Of a stretch of DNA of 64,000 nucleotides, positions 27,490 to 36,876 are shown in pieces. The translations under genes and the position numbers were made by a program. The DNA comes from Amylibacter sp. SFDW26 (GTDB lineage: Bacteria > Pseudomonadota > Alphaproteobacteria > Rhodobacterales > Rhodobacteraceae). Within the stretch, counting starts at the first letter, position 1. Each line of letters begins with the position of its first letter. The DNA lies in the NCBI RefSeq assembly GCF_009184395.1, contig NZ_WEIC01000004.1:124001-188000 (forward strand). Reading direction: 5' to 3'. The notes under the pieces are model-generated. The model was not told where the DNA came from, made no database searches, and saw only the letters and a program-made list of their open reading frames with translations.

Positions 27490-27587
27490 GTCTTCTACCT
27501 TGCAAATTTCCCTTAATATGTAGGTAAAATAAGACATAGGTAAACAGCAATTAGCTTTTCCGTGATGATATTGAAATGTTTCCAATA

Positions 27588-27615
27588 AAAAAGCCGCCCA
27601 AAAGAGCGGCTTTTT
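27588..27615 (-). terminator. Rho-independent terminator of the cytochrome c gene
   Basis: AAAAAGCCGC and GCGGCTTTTT form a perfect 10-bp stem with an 8-base loop, 20 bp past the cytochrome c stop on the minus strand. The arms are A/T-tailed on both sides, so it may work in both directions and also insulate yejA. Confidence 0.88.
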
Positions 27616-27634
27616 ATAAAATATGCGGTGTCGA

Positions 27635-28156
27635 TTATTTGATTGTTTGTAAATATGCGATCAAGTTTGCACGATCAGCATCTTTTTTCAAACCGCCAAA
27701 ACTCATTTTTGTGTCTGCGATCAGTTCTTTTGGTTTTTTGATGAATGCGTTCAGTGTCGCAATATCCCAAATTCCACCAATACCAGACATGCCACCCGAG
27801 TAGCTAAAGCCAGCGGTCTTACCGATTTCACGGTCAACAATGTTAAACAGGTGTGGGCCTGTGCCATTCGCACCGTCATCTAGTTTGTGACAAGCTTTAC
27901 ACTTTGAAAATACTTTTTTGCCTTTAGCGACATCAGCTGATGCAAGTAATTCTTCAAATGATGGACCATCGGCTGGATCACCTGTGGCAGTTGTGTCTGC
28001 AACTTCGATTTTGTAACCTTGTGCGTGTTCTTCACCGTGTGCACCGTGACCACCACCTGTGTGGTACAATGTTTCTGCGCCCCAGTGGATCATCAGGTAG
28101 ATTAATAAGGCTCCACATAGGCCGCCGACTATTTTGGTTATGTTCATTGTATCCAT
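27635..28156 (-). CDS. Membrane-anchored cytochrome c (c552/CycM type)
   Basis: The 173-residue protein has an uncleaved N-terminal helix (ITKIVGGLCGALLIYLMIHW, about residues 6-25), then a His/Gly/Glu-rich linker. A class I cytochrome c domain follows, with haem motif CKACH (about 94-98), GPHLFNIVDREIG, and an axial Met in TKMSFGG (about 150). This is the layout of membrane-bound cytochrome cy/c552, which carries electrons from the bc1 complex to terminal oxidases. It is divergent from pheA, a common pairing in Rhodobacterales. Confidence 0.93.
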   Translation of the reverse strand: MDTMNITKIVGGLCGALLIYLMIHWGAETLYHTGGGHGAHGEEHAQGYKIEVADTTATGDPADGPSFEELLASADVAKGKKVFSKCKACHKLDDGANGTGPHLFNIVDREIGKTAGFSYSGGMSGIGGIWDIATLNAFIKKPKELIADTKMSFGGLKKDADRANLIAYLQTIK

Positions 28157-28282
28157 GGCTTATTCACCTTCGTTGCACGAATTTTTAGAAATCGCTGATT
28201 CATTTGCAACCTTCTAAGCGTTCCTATAAATGCTTTCAAGGTAAAGAACCGCGACGAAACGCCCATTCTGGCAGGAAACAAG

Positions 28283-29131
28283 ATGAATATATCCCCTAAA
28301 AAAGTAGCATTCCAAGGTGTCATGGGTGCTTATTCACACCAAGCGTGCACCGAAGCCTTTCCAGAAGCACAGGCAATTGCCTGTAATACTTTCGAAGGTG
28401 CTATTGCTGCGGTTAAGAATGGCAAGGCTGATGTTGCTATGTTGCCAGTGGAAAACTCTACATATGGGCGTGTTGCCGATATCCATAGTTTGCTACCAGA
28501 ATCAGGTTTGCACATTGTGGGTGAACACTTTGTAAGAGTGCATATTGATTTGATGGCTAAAAAAGGTGCGGAATTAGAACAAGTCAAATCGGCTATGAGC
28601 CATACTGTTTTACTGGGGCAGTGTCGTAAGTTTCTAAAACAGCACGATATTGCGCCAGTTGCGGGACCTGATACTGCAGGTTCAGCCCAAGCTGTTGCAG
28701 AAAACGATGATCTATCTATGGGAGCTCTTGCATCACCTTTGGCGGCGGAAATCTATGGCTTAGACGTGCTTGCCCATCATATCGAAGATAATCAGCATAA
28801 TACGACGCGTTTTTTGGTCATGTCGCCAGAAAAAGATCTACCCGAAAATGGTGAAGATGAATATCTGACGACTTTTGTTTTTCAGGTTCGGAATATCCCT
28901 GCTGCTTTATATAAAGCCATGGGCGGTTTTGCCACGAACGGCTTAAATATGGTTAAATTGGAGAGTTATATGATCAACGGCTCTTTTACTGCGACACAAT
29001 TTTATGCTGATGTAATTGGTCACCCAGAAGATCCAGCCCTAAAACGCGCGTTAGAAGAACTTGAATATTTCACGACGCATCTGGATATTCTGGGGGTTTA
29101 TAAAACAGATATCTTCCGCCAAACGGCATAG
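28283..29131 (+). CDS. pheA: Prephenate dehydratase
   Basis: The 282-residue monofunctional enzyme starts KVAFQGVMGAYSHQACTEAF and has VENSTYGRV (about residues 75-83), CRKFL and the catalytic TTRF motif (HNTTRFLVM, about 171-179). A C-terminal ACT domain carries GLNMVKLESYM, where the canonical phenylalanine-binding text is ESRP; feedback inhibition could therefore differ from E. coli PheA. It makes phenylpyruvate. ATG 28283 follows AGGAAAC. Confidence 0.93.
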   Translation: MNISPKKVAFQGVMGAYSHQACTEAFPEAQAIACNTFEGAIAAVKNGKADVAMLPVENSTYGRVADIHSLLPESGLHIVGEHFVRVHIDLMAKKGAELEQVKSAMSHTVLLGQCRKFLKQHDIAPVAGPDTAGSAQAVAENDDLSMGALASPLAAEIYGLDVLAHHIEDNQHNTTRFLVMSPEKDLPENGEDEYLTTFVFQVRNIPAALYKAMGGFATNGLNMVKLESYMINGSFTATQFYADVIGHPEDPALKRALEELEYFTTHLDILGVYKTDIFRQTA

Positions 29132-29132
29132 T

Positions 29133-29594
29133 TTAGACGTAGTATTTATCTTCGATCTTTTTGGCAAAATCATGTATACGACCATCGAATTTGCGATCAA
29201 GCGTCTTTTTTGCAAGCCGTGCAGATTGCAAGGCGACACGTGCAGATAAGCCTTTTGCCTGTATATCAATGGATGCTTTTAGGCGCGTTTCTTTTTTACT
29301 TAAAGGGATCACGGTAAAGCCAACGATTGCGTCTAAAGAATTTGACACGCAGAGATATGATAAGCTTTCCACTGGATTGTAGCTATCAAGTGTTAACTCA
29401 ACATTACGGGCTTTGCCGCGTAAAACTCCGGAAATATTCCAGCACATACCAGGTTGCGGATGCTCGTAGTTGTCGATGCGTTCTACCTGTGCACCTAAAC
29501 GCATTGCATAAGATTCGTAGAAATCAAAGTCTGCCAACTGAAGGAAAACGTGCTCTGCGGGTGCAATAATATCTTGTTTACTGGTGAAATTCAT
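29133..29594 (-). CDS. SRPBCC (START-like) family protein
   Basis: A 153-residue protein with the helix-grip START-like profile: N-terminal FTSKQDIIAPAEHVFLQLADFDFYESYAMR, then PGMCWNISGVLRGKARNVELTLDSYNP and a long C-terminal helix. Such proteins bind hydrophobic ligands or lipids in a cavity; the ligand is unknown. It is convergent with pheA (1 bp gap) and lies downstream of nudC on the same strand, 30 bp apart. Confidence 0.8.
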   Translation of the reverse strand: MNFTSKQDIIAPAEHVFLQLADFDFYESYAMRLGAQVERIDNYEHPQPGMCWNISGVLRGKARNVELTLDSYNPVESLSYLCVSNSLDAIVGFTVIPLSKKETRLKASIDIQAKGLSARVALQSARLAKKTLDRKFDGRIHDFAKKIEDKYYV

Positions 29595-29624
29595 CTTTGG
29601 CCTGCGGTTTTATTGTTATTTTCG

Positions 29625-30572
29625 TTACGATATACTGTCTTTTAGCCAATTTTCTATTAAAAATTGTGCAATAGAGCCCTTTCTTGCAGGAAGAATATCA
29701 TCACTGTTGCCGCAGAGACTCTCTATAAGGTCTTCCTTGGTGGCCCAAAGGGCATCTTCCAATTCATTTTCATCTAATTTGATCTCTGTTGTGGCTGCAA
29801 TTCCTTCACAACCGATCATCAGGGACGATGGAAAAGGCCATGGCTGGCTGGTCATATAGCCAACGGTTCCAACTTCTATTCCACTTTCCTCAATCACTTC
29901 GCGGCGCACGGCTGCTTCTATTGTTTCACCTGGTTCCATAAAGCCTGCCAAAAGCGAATACATCTTTTCCGGCCAGTGTGGGGAGCGACCCAGCAGTACT
30001 TTATTACCATGGGTGATCAACATAATGACACATGGGTCTGTTCTGGGGAAATGGGAAGCACTACATGTGCCGCAATTCCGTTGCCAGCCAGCTTCGGTCA
30101 TATCAGAGGGCGCGCCGCATTTCGCACAAAACTTATGACTTTCATGCCAACTTAAAATGCCTTTTGCAGCGGCAACTAACTCTGCACCATCACGCGATAA
30201 TAATGCCATGATTGCACGTGTTTCTTGGAAGGCGCAGATATCTGGTGCGTCTGGGTGATTTTGAAGTGTTTGGTCTATGAATGACACGTCATCTGGGTCA
30301 GCATCAGGTTCCCATGATGAGATATCATAGGCAAAAACGGGGCCATTTTCGCCCAAGCCCAAGAATATGCGCGCGTCAGGGTTCTTGAGAATCGGATGGG
30401 ACATCGGGAAATGCGCGACTTTGACTGTTTTTGTTTCGATCAAAGGTTTGCCGCGCCACATGACGATGGCTTGGGCTGTTGGATCTTTAGCCAATTTATC
30501 CGCTGATTTTCGTAAATGTGCGGCGCGATCAAGGGTTGAGGCCCCAAAGGTCACCGTTTCTGCGTTTCGCAT
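29625..30572 (-). CDS. nudC: NAD(+) diphosphatase / NADH pyrophosphatase
   Basis: The 315-residue protein has an N-terminal NudC-like domain, a zinc ribbon (CAKCGAP...CGTCSASHFPRTDPCVI, about residues 153-187), and a Nudix box GFMEPGETIEAAVRREVIEE (about 210-229). The NADH-specific SQPWPFPSSLM motif follows at about 244-254. It cleaves NAD(H) to NMN(H) and AMP and removes NAD caps from RNA. The zinc ribbon has all four cysteines. It is divergent from the SRP RNA gene. Confidence 0.95.
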   Translation of the reverse strand: MRNAETVTFGASTLDRAAHLRKSADKLAKDPTAQAIVMWRGKPLIETKTVKVAHFPMSHPILKNPDARIFLGLGENGPVFAYDISSWEPDADPDDVSFIDQTLQNHPDAPDICAFQETRAIMALLSRDGAELVAAAKGILSWHESHKFCAKCGAPSDMTEAGWQRNCGTCSASHFPRTDPCVIMLITHGNKVLLGRSPHWPEKMYSLLAGFMEPGETIEAAVRREVIEESGIEVGTVGYMTSQPWPFPSSLMIGCEGIAATTEIKLDENELEDALWATKEDLIESLCGNSDDILPARKGSIAQFLIENWLKDSIS

Positions 30573-30657
30573 CGCTAAAATCCTGCTTGGCTTGCTGTCG
30601 TATTTTTTATGTTAGAGCATCTTGAAGCTTAGAATAGAAGCCTATAAATAGGGTATC

Positions 30658-30751
30658 GAGAGGTTGGCGCGGGCGAGCGCCTCGCCAACCCGGTCAGGTC
30701 CGGAAGGAAGCAGCCGTAACGAGTCCCGTTTGGGTCGTTGTCCAGCCTCTC
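30658..30751 (+). ncRNA. ffs: Signal recognition particle RNA, small bacterial type
   Basis: The conserved hairpin text GGTCAGGTCCGGAAGGAAGC followed by AGCCGTAACGA is present at 30692-30722, including the GGAA tetraloop that binds Ffh M domain. Flanking sequences close a rod: GAGAGGTTGG at the 5' end pairs with CCAGCCTCTC at the 3' end. About 94 nt, the usual 4.5S-like size in alphaproteobacteria. Exact ends are judged by the closing stem. Confidence 0.96.
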
Positions 30752-30868
30752 ACTTTCCATAGGTATCGACGTTGTTTTGGAAATGTCCCAATTGGGACGT
30801 TGGTTTAAGTATTTGATATCATTAAATTAACATAGATTTTTATTGGTTTGAAACATTATTAGTTCGAT

Positions 30869-31606
30869 CTAAAGTTCATGACCATCAACCAAATGATCAT
30901 AGAGTGTGGTAAGAATACTTGTGCCTATTATCGACCATAAGCCATATAAAATATGAATGCAGACACCTGTTAGAATTGTGTCAAAATAAGCCCAATTCAA
31001 TTCTTGTAATGTCATAAAAGGTACAATGAAAATAATGCTTAACAGCCAAAGTGAGCGCGATATTTCTGCAGTACTATTCCAGGAAACTCCTAATGGAATG
31101 GAGCTACCTATTGCTGTTGCAGGAAGAACAAGGCCCAAACGAAAAGAATAGTAAGAGAAAATTACACAGAATAGTATTATGACTGGCATATCATATGCAT
31201 CGCTTCCATCATAATTCAGTGCAAAAAACAGGATTATAATCAGCGTGATCGGTAGACCTACAATAAGTGTGATTATTATACTTTTCCCAACATAACTTAA
31301 TATTCTACCGCCATGCCATTTAGGAAAAAATGCATTCGGTTGTTCTTGAAGTAAAATGAACCGATGCCACCCTATCAATACCCACAAAAAGAAAAGTGCC
31401 TCAATAATAATTGGTATTAAGAATTGTATGCCCTCTATGTCTTCCATTTGAAGACTCGTTGGAATTATTCTCCCGTGTTGGAGGAAATTGTATGTAAATT
31501 GTGTAAAGGTTACAATCAACCAAGGAAGCAAAGCGATACGTAAAACTATTGGAAAATTATTAATAAGCATTCTGTAGGAGTGTATTAATATCTTTAATGT
31601 CATCAA
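30869..31606 (-). CDS. Hypothetical integral membrane protein
   Basis: The 245-residue protein has about six hydrophobic segments (near residues 20-38, 64-82, 105-128, 139-160, 188-205, 212-235) and no recognised motif. A conserved-looking GWHRFILL after the second helix is the most distinctive piece. Similar proteins of unknown role occur in roseobacters. The gene is AT-rich compared with the dnaX operon beside it and stands alone between the SRP RNA and dnaX. Confidence 0.7.
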   Translation of the reverse strand: MMTLKILIHSYRMLINNFPIVLRIALLPWLIVTFTQFTYNFLQHGRIIPTSLQMEDIEGIQFLIPIIIEALFFLWVLIGWHRFILLQEQPNAFFPKWHGGRILSYVGKSIIITLIVGLPITLIIILFFALNYDGSDAYDMPVIILFCVIFSYYSFRLGLVLPATAIGSSIPLGVSWNSTAEISRSLWLLSIIFIVPFMTLQELNWAYFDTILTGVCIHILYGLWSIIGTSILTTLYDHLVDGHEL

Positions 31607-31876
31607 TGAATTCTTTCAAAATTATGAATTGGAAAACTATTTTTACTTCAGTTTGTCATTAAAGAATTAGTCTATTTTATGACATATTCCAACGGTTAAG
31701 GCTCCCCGTTATTTAGTGGAGTTGAATTGTGCGAATTAATTCTTTGTTGTGTTTTGAAGTGATTTAATATGCTGTCTCTGACAGCTCCTCAACTTTCCCT
31801 CTATTCTCCCAATCTTAATCTAGCATTTCCCCCAAACACTGAGTAATGTCTTTAAGATCATGGGAGCACCGACTTA

Positions 31877-33661
31877 ATGTCCAACGAATCTGAAAACGCT
31901 TATCAAGTCCTCGCGCGGAAATACCGTCCTGCGACTTTTGAGGATTTGATTGGGCAGGATGCTATGGTGCAGACGTTGCAAAATGCGTTTGAGGCGGATC
32001 GGATTGCCCATGCGTTTGTGATGACAGGTGTGCGCGGTGTGGGGAAAACCACGACGGCGCGGATTATTGCCAAGGGTATGAATTGTGTGGGGCCTGATGG
32101 GACAGGTGGGCCGACGATTGCACCTTGTGGAGTTTGTGATAACTGCGTTTCCATTGCAGATGGGCGCCATGTTGATGTGATGGAAATGGATGCCGCCAGC
32201 CGAACGGGTGTGGGCGATATTCGTGAGATTATTGACAGTGTGCATTACCGTGCGGCCTCTGCCAGATACAAGATTTACATCATTGATGAGGTTCACATGC
32301 TATCGACCAGTGCGTTTAATGCGCTGTTGAAAACGTTGGAAGAACCGCCAGAGCATGTGAAATTTATCTTTGCAACGACTGAAATTCGCAAAATTCCCGT
32401 TACGGTGATGTCGCGGTGTCAGCGGTTTGATTTGCGCCGTATCGAGCCAGAGGTGATGATCGCGCATTTGCAAAAGATTGCTGGGCTGGAAAATGCTGCC
32501 GTGGCTGAGGATGCTTTGGCCTTGATTACCCGTGCTGCAGAGGGTTCTGTGCGCGATGCGTTATCCCTATTGGATCAAGCGATTGCGCATGGGGCAGGGG
32601 AAACCTCGGTTGATCAAGTGCGGGCTATGTTGGGTTTGGCGGATCGTGGGCGTGTTTTAGACTTGTTTGATATGATCATGCGCGGTGATGCGGCGGGGGC
32701 GTTGAATGAGCTGTCTTCGCAATATGCCGAGGGCGCTGACCCTATGGCTGTGCTGCGCGATATGGCTGAGATTACCCATTGGGTTTCTGTGATTAAGCTG
32801 TCGCCCGATGCGGCAGAGGATCCGACGGTGGCACCTGATGAGCGGGAACGTGGGAAACAAGCGGCGATTGATTTGCCGATGCGGTCGTTGACGCGTATGT
32901 GGCAGATGCTGCTGAAAGCCTTGGAAGAGGTGGGTGCGGCACCCAATGCAATGATGGCAGCGGAAATGGCGATCATCCGTTTGACGCATGTGGCAGAACT
33001 GCCAAGTCCCGAAGAATTGGTGCGTAAGCTGCAAGATATGCCACCTGTGCCACCAACGGGTGGCGGCGGCGGTGCTGGTGCGCCTATGGGTGGTGGTGTT
33101 GAGGCTGCTGGTGCTTCGGTTTCTGTGTCTGGTACGGTTGGGACTGCACCAACGGCTATGGTTGCAGGCGGTGGGCAAGTTGCAGCGCCGCAATCCAATG
33201 CGGAAGTGGCTTTGGCGCGGTACACGGAATTTAACCATGTGATTGAGCTGATCAAATCACGTCGTGATATGAAGCTTTTGGTTGAAGTGGAAACATTTCT
33301 GCGGTTGGCGAAATATTCCCCAGGACGGATAGAGTTTCAGCCGACAGAAGATGCACCGAATGATTTGGCGACGCGGTTGTCGAACCGTTTGATGGCATGG
33401 ACGGGTGTGCGCTGGGGTGTCACTGTTGTGTCTGACGGTGGTAAGGCCACATTGGCAGAGGAACGTGCGGCACACCGTGATGATTTACAAGGTCAAGCGA
33501 TGCAGCATGATTTGGTGAAGGCGGTTTTGTTGGCGTTTCCAGGTGCCGAAATTCGCGATGTGAAAACATTAGAAGACATAAATGCGGCAACAGATGCAGC
33601 TGTGGAATATTTAGATACGGGCGAAGACGATGATGATTGGGACCCGTTTGATGATGATTAA
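31877..33661 (+). CDS. dnaX: DNA polymerase III subunit gamma/tau
   Basis: The 594-residue clamp-loader ATPase begins YQVLARKYRPATFEDLIGQ. It has Walker A GVRGVGKTTTAR (about residues 50-61), a four-cysteine zinc module including CGVCDNC, Walker B IIDEVHML (about 135-142), and sensor motifs SRCQRFDLRRI. A glycine/alanine-rich linker (about 395-440) leads to the tau-specific C-terminal domain ending in an acidic tail (GEDDDDWDPFDDD). I did not see an E. coli-style slippery heptamer. It forms an operon with ybaB and recR. Confidence 0.96.
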   Translation: MSNESENAYQVLARKYRPATFEDLIGQDAMVQTLQNAFEADRIAHAFVMTGVRGVGKTTTARIIAKGMNCVGPDGTGGPTIAPCGVCDNCVSIADGRHVDVMEMDAASRTGVGDIREIIDSVHYRAASARYKIYIIDEVHMLSTSAFNALLKTLEEPPEHVKFIFATTEIRKIPVTVMSRCQRFDLRRIEPEVMIAHLQKIAGLENAAVAEDALALITRAAEGSVRDALSLLDQAIAHGAGETSVDQVRAMLGLADRGRVLDLFDMIMRGDAAGALNELSSQYAEGADPMAVLRDMAEITHWVSVIKLSPDAAEDPTVAPDERERGKQAAIDLPMRSLTRMWQMLLKALEEVGAAPNAMMAAEMAIIRLTHVAELPSPEELVRKLQDMPPVPPTGGGGGAGAPMGGGVEAAGASVSVSGTVGTAPTAMVAGGGQVAAPQSNAEVALARYTEFNHVIELIKSRRDMKLLVEVETFLRLAKYSPGRIEFQPTEDAPNDLATRLSNRLMAWTGVRWGVTVVSDGGKATLAEERAAHRDDLQGQAMQHDLVKAVLLAFPGAEIRDVKTLEDINAATDAAVEYLDTGEDDDDWDPFDDD

Positions 33662-33673
33662 AAGGAGCATGAC

Positions 33674-34018
33674 ATGCTAAAAGGAATGGGCCAGCTGGGC
33701 GATATGGCAAAGCTGATGAAACAAGCGCAAGAAATGCAAGGCAAGATGAAAGACGCCCAAGATGCATTGGAACAGATCGAAGTCACAGGTGATGCGGGTG
33801 CTGGATTGGTCGAGGCAACGGTGACAGCTAAGGGCGTGTTGAAACGTTTGAATGTTGATCCATCCATTATGGTGCCAAGTGAAAAAGAAGTTGTGGAAGA
33901 TTTGATCGTTGCGGCGATTAAAGACGCCCAAGACAAAGCGGCAGAGACAGCAAAAGCGGAAATGGCAAAGATTACTGAAGGTTTGAATTTGCCTGCAGGT
34001 ATGGAATTGCCGTTCTAA
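33674..34018 (+). CDS. ybaB: YbaB/EbfC family nucleoid-associated protein
   Basis: The 114-residue protein has the family's helical N-terminus rich in Met, Lys and Gln (MGQLGDMAKLMKQAQEMQGKM), a central GDAGAGLVEATVTAKGVLKRLNVDPS and C-terminal AEMAKITEGLNLPAG. It binds DNA as a dimer. Location 12 bp after dnaX and before recR is the near-universal bacterial arrangement and supports the call. The ATG follows AAAGGAGC. Confidence 0.95.
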   Translation: MLKGMGQLGDMAKLMKQAQEMQGKMKDAQDALEQIEVTGDAGAGLVEATVTAKGVLKRLNVDPSIMVPSEKEVVEDLIVAAIKDAQDKAAETAKAEMAKITEGLNLPAGMELPF

Positions 34019-34039
34019 GATCATACGGGCAGAGCAGCA

Positions 34040-34639
34040 GTGAACAGCAATAATTCAGACATCGACGATTTGATTGCTTTGATGGCTAAACTTCCTGGGC
34101 TTGGCCCAAGGTCGGCGCGTCGTGCTGTTCTGCATTTGATTAAGAAACGTACGATATTGCTGAACCCATTGGCGGATGCGCTGTTTTCGGTGGCGCAAAC
34201 GGCGCGTGAATGTGTGTTGTGTGGGAATATCGGCACGGCTGATCGGTGCGAGATTTGCACGAATGGCAAACGGATGAACCGCCAAATTTGTGTGGTTGAA
34301 GATGTGTCGGATTTATGGGCTATGGAACGCGCCTCTGTTTTCAAGGGACGTTATCATGTTTTGGGTGGATCGCTTTCAGCCTTGGATGGGGTTGGTCCCG
34401 AAGAATTGCGTATCCCGCTTTTGATTGAGCGGGTTAAGGATGAAGAGATCACCGAAGTCATCTTGGCGTTGAACGCAACTGTCGATGGGCAAACGACGGC
34501 GCATTATATTGCGGATCAGTTGGAAGATATGGATGTTGAAATCAGCCTGTTGGCGCAAGGTGTGCCGATTGGGGGCGAGTTGGACTATCTGGACGACGGG
34601 ACCATTTCGGCAGCTTTGGCTGCACGTAAATCTATTTAG
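34040..34639 (+). CDS. recR: Recombination mediator protein
   Basis: The 199-residue protein has an N-terminal HhH ([18 protein letters not shown]), a four-cysteine zinc finger ([16 protein letters not shown], about residues 55-70), a Toprim domain starting [12 protein letters not shown], and [14 protein letters not shown]. It works with RecFO to load RecA on gaps. The start is GTG at 34040, 21 bp after ybaB. Its last 8 bases overlap a convergent transporter gene. Confidence 0.95.
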   Translation: MNSNNSDIDDLIALMAKLPGLGPRSARRAVLHLIKKRTILLNPLADALFSVAQTARECVLCGNIGTADRCEICTNGKRMNRQICVVEDVSDLWAMERASVFKGRYHVLGGSLSALDGVGPEELRIPLLIERVKDEEITEVILALNATVDGQTTAHYIADQLEDMDVEISLLAQGVPIGGELDYLDDGTISAALAARKSI

Positions 34640-35561
34640 CCTTTTTCAACATTGCCTCGCGCCGTGCGATATAAAGCGTTGAGCCAATGATGATTGTTGC
34701 ACCAAGAACTGTCGGCCAATCAGGGATTTCGCCAAACATGAAATAAGCAGCGATGCCGATAAACACGAGGCGCGTGTATGCGGCTGGTGCCAAAATACCT
34801 GCTTCGCCGTATCTATAGGCGTATATATCAGCGACACCGCGTAGCATGCTCATCAGAGCAACAACAAACAACAATATCCATGTTGCGCTTTCTGTTGGGA
34901 TGCCTGAGCCATCGAACATCAGTGGTAAAGTTGCCAGCCCTGTGATCACGACAGAGGATAAATATGTGCTGAGCGGGCCATCTGCCTGTGCAATGCCTCG
35001 GGTCATTGCCAATGCTAATGCAAAGGTAATTGAACTGCCTATGGCTGTGAGCATACCAAAGCTTAATTCACTAAAGCCTGGGCGTAAAACAACCACTGCC
35101 CCCAAAAAACCTGCGAATATAGCTGCAATGCGGCGGGGGCCAATACTTTCGCCATGTACGAAAATGGAAAGAACTGTTGCAAAGATAGGGGCGGTGAAAA
35201 ACAATACAGTTGCCGTGGCCAATGGAATATGTGCGATGGTGTAGAACCCAAAATGAGTTGCTGCTGCTACCAATATGCCACGGATTAAATGCGTATATGG
35301 CTTTGAGAATGAAAGCTGTTTGCGCATCGGTGATATTAGGACCAATGCAGTGCAAACCAGTGCGGTTGCTATGATAGAGCGGTAAAACACAACTTCGATA
35401 CTGCTGACATCTGCAGAGGCCAACCGTACCATAACGGTCATAACACTTGCGCCAATGACAGACACCATCATCCATAAAATACCGCGAAGGTTATCGCGTT
35501 CTTCGGTTTGCGGTGTTTGCGTTCTTATGGCCTCTATTGGCGCGCTGTGTGGACTTGGCAT
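34632..35561 (-). CDS. DMT (EamA) family transporter
   Basis: A 309-residue protein with about ten membrane helices in two EamA repeats. First repeat text is [23 protein letters not shown], with [27 protein letters not shown] at the repeat end; the second ends [20 protein letters not shown]. It is unrelated in context to the DMT gene at 10589. Substrate unknown. The stop overlaps recR by 8 bp in convergent orientation. Confidence 0.9.
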   Translation of the reverse strand: MPSPHSAPIEAIRTQTPQTEERDNLRGILWMMVSVIGASVMTVMVRLASADVSSIEVVFYRSIIATALVCTALVLISPMRKQLSFSKPYTHLIRGILVAAATHFGFYTIAHIPLATATVLFFTAPIFATVLSIFVHGESIGPRRIAAIFAGFLGAVVVLRPGFSELSFGMLTAIGSSITFALALAMTRGIAQADGPLSTYLSSVVITGLATLPLMFDGSGIPTESATWILLFVVALMSMLRGVADIYAYRYGEAGILAPAAYTRLVFIGIAAYFMFGEIPDWPTVLGATIIIGSTLYIARREAMLKKAK

Positions 35562-35714
35562 GTGCTATTTCTCACTTTCCATAATTGGTAGGCTTGCGAT
35601 TTTTGAATGGCAACTGAGAAAGTGAAAATTGGTACAATAAAAAAATTCAAAATATGGCATTTGTAATATTTACAATCGCTGCTGAAAAAGCGAATGTGCG
35701 CCGACGTCAGGCAG

Positions 35715-35798
35715 GCCCGCGTGATGGAATGGTAGACATAAGAGACTTAAAATCTCTGGGCGAAAGCCGTGCCGGTTCGAGTCCGGCCGCGGGTACCA
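35715..35798 (+). tRNA. tRNA-Leu (anticodon TAA)
   Basis: Acceptor GCCCGCG pairs with CGCGGGT (one G-U). The anticodon stem-loop AGAGA-CTTAAAA-TCTCT gives TAA. A long variable arm (TGGGCGAAAGCCGT), a T arm GCCGGTTCGAGTCCGGC and an encoded CCA at 35796-35798 complete a class II tRNA. No integrated element follows it. Confidence 0.95.
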
Positions 35799-35839
35799 CT
35801 TTTCAGGAATGGAAAGCGATTGTCTGACGTCTTATTCTT

Positions 35840-36181
35840 TTAAGATGTGATGATAAGTTTGGCCTTCATGTGTGGATGATACACACAGTAATATTTGCCA
35901 GACATCTCTGTTGTGATCGTGAGAGTTTGAGATTGTTTTTTGCCCAACTCATCTGTTGTCCAGCTGTCGTCATTGGCTGTGGCTGTATGGGGCGCGATAT
36001 CTTTGTTTAGCCACGTGATTGTATCACCGATGCGGACATCCAATGTGTCAGGTACGAATTTGAAGCGACTAATTGTGATATCATGATGGGCTGGTGTTTT
36101 TGTTGTGGCATGTATCGCCGATGATGAACCCGTGACAGCAAGCGCTGCCACAGATGTTTGTAAGAAGTGACGTCGCTGCAT
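35840..36181 (-). CDS. Cupredoxin (pseudoazurin/amicyanin-like copper protein)
   Basis: The 113-residue protein starts MQRRHFLQTSVAALAVTGSS, a short Tat-like signal with RR. The mature chain has the type 1 copper ligands: His in DIAPHTAT and Cys/His/Met in YYCVYHPHMKAKL (about residues 98-110). It should be a periplasmic electron carrier. The start codon overlaps the stop of the upstream DUF4142 gene by one base, so the two are translated together. Confidence 0.9.
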   Translation of the reverse strand: MQRRHFLQTSVAALAVTGSSSAIHATTKTPAHHDITISRFKFVPDTLDVRIGDTITWLNKDIAPHTATANDDSWTTDELGKKQSQTLTITTEMSGKYYCVYHPHMKAKLIITS

Positions 36182-36708
36182 CAGTTGACTTTTTTGACCA
36201 TCATTTCAGCATGGCTTTCATGTGCTTTGAAAATTTCAAGGCCAGCTTCGAATAGGCTTTTGACTTCGGCATTTTCGATGTTTGGAATGAATGCCGTTTC
36301 GACCAAGTTATTTACGGCCTTATGATATGCCAGCTCGTTTTCTGCATAACGTTTGTCAAAAGCATCGCCGCGCAGTTGGCTCATTTCGGTGATCAGTTCT
36401 TCGGCACCTTTTTGCAATGACTGACTTAAGAAGTTGTCTTGTGGTTGCGCATTTAATTTACCCAATAATGCCAAGGCTTGTTCATTTACAGCCTCATGAT
36501 CACGGATCATAGTTTTAGCAAATTCATGGATGTCTGGGTTCGAAGATATAGCAAGTGCAAGATGGGCATAACGAATATCGATTACATCTGCGACATAAGC
36601 CACATGGGCAATTTCTAAGTCGTTTAATTTTGAAGGATCATCTGCTTTGGCGGTTCCTGTCATAGACACGATCAGGCTGGCAGCGAGTAAAGTCATTTTA
36701 AGTTTCAT
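36181..36708 (-). CDS. DUF4142 domain-containing periplasmic protein
   Basis: ATG 36708 (MKLKMTLLAASLIVSMTGTAKA) follows GGAG and opens a clean signal peptide; a longer frame to 36762 is less likely. The 175-residue protein has a four-helix bundle profile with NPDIHEFAKTMIRDHEAVNEQAL and a C-terminal IFKAHESHAEMMVKK. These histidines and glutamates recall ferritin-like/DUF305-type metal-binding bundles. It precedes a cupredoxin gene (1 bp overlap) and follows a diheme cytochrome c gene, which suggests an extracytoplasmic redox or copper role. Confidence 0.85.
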   Translation of the reverse strand: MKLKMTLLAASLIVSMTGTAKADDPSKLNDLEIAHVAYVADVIDIRYAHLALAISSNPDIHEFAKTMIRDHEAVNEQALALLGKLNAQPQDNFLSQSLQKGAEELITEMSQLRGDAFDKRYAENELAYHKAVNNLVETAFIPNIENAEVKSLFEAGLEIFKAHESHAEMMVKKVN

Positions 36709-36876
36709 TTGAGGCTCCATAAGGTTTGTTTCCGAGGCATCAATCGGTATCAATGCGAGCACTCATGCTAGGATGTGAATGAAAACCTTATAATGGTCAG
36801 TCATTCATAATTATTGCTAGATCGTACAGAGAATCCTGCATTTGACTTAAATCGTATAGATTGGGGCCGTATCAGA

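Noticed and set aside
30812-30828. TTTGATATCATTAAA-like text near the SRP RNA as another GntR operator
   Set aside because: It lacks the TATA centre and the palindrome. It is distant from the cluster and fits AT-rich chance.
32614-33255. Overlapping 190-213-codon minus-strand frames antisense to dnaX
   Set aside because: They lie opposite the GC-rich tau linker, where stops are rare by composition. Products are low-complexity Ser/Ala/Pro or His/Arg text.
31877-33661. dnaX programmed frameshift giving gamma
   Set aside because: I saw no A-rich slippery heptamer with a following stem in the expected region.
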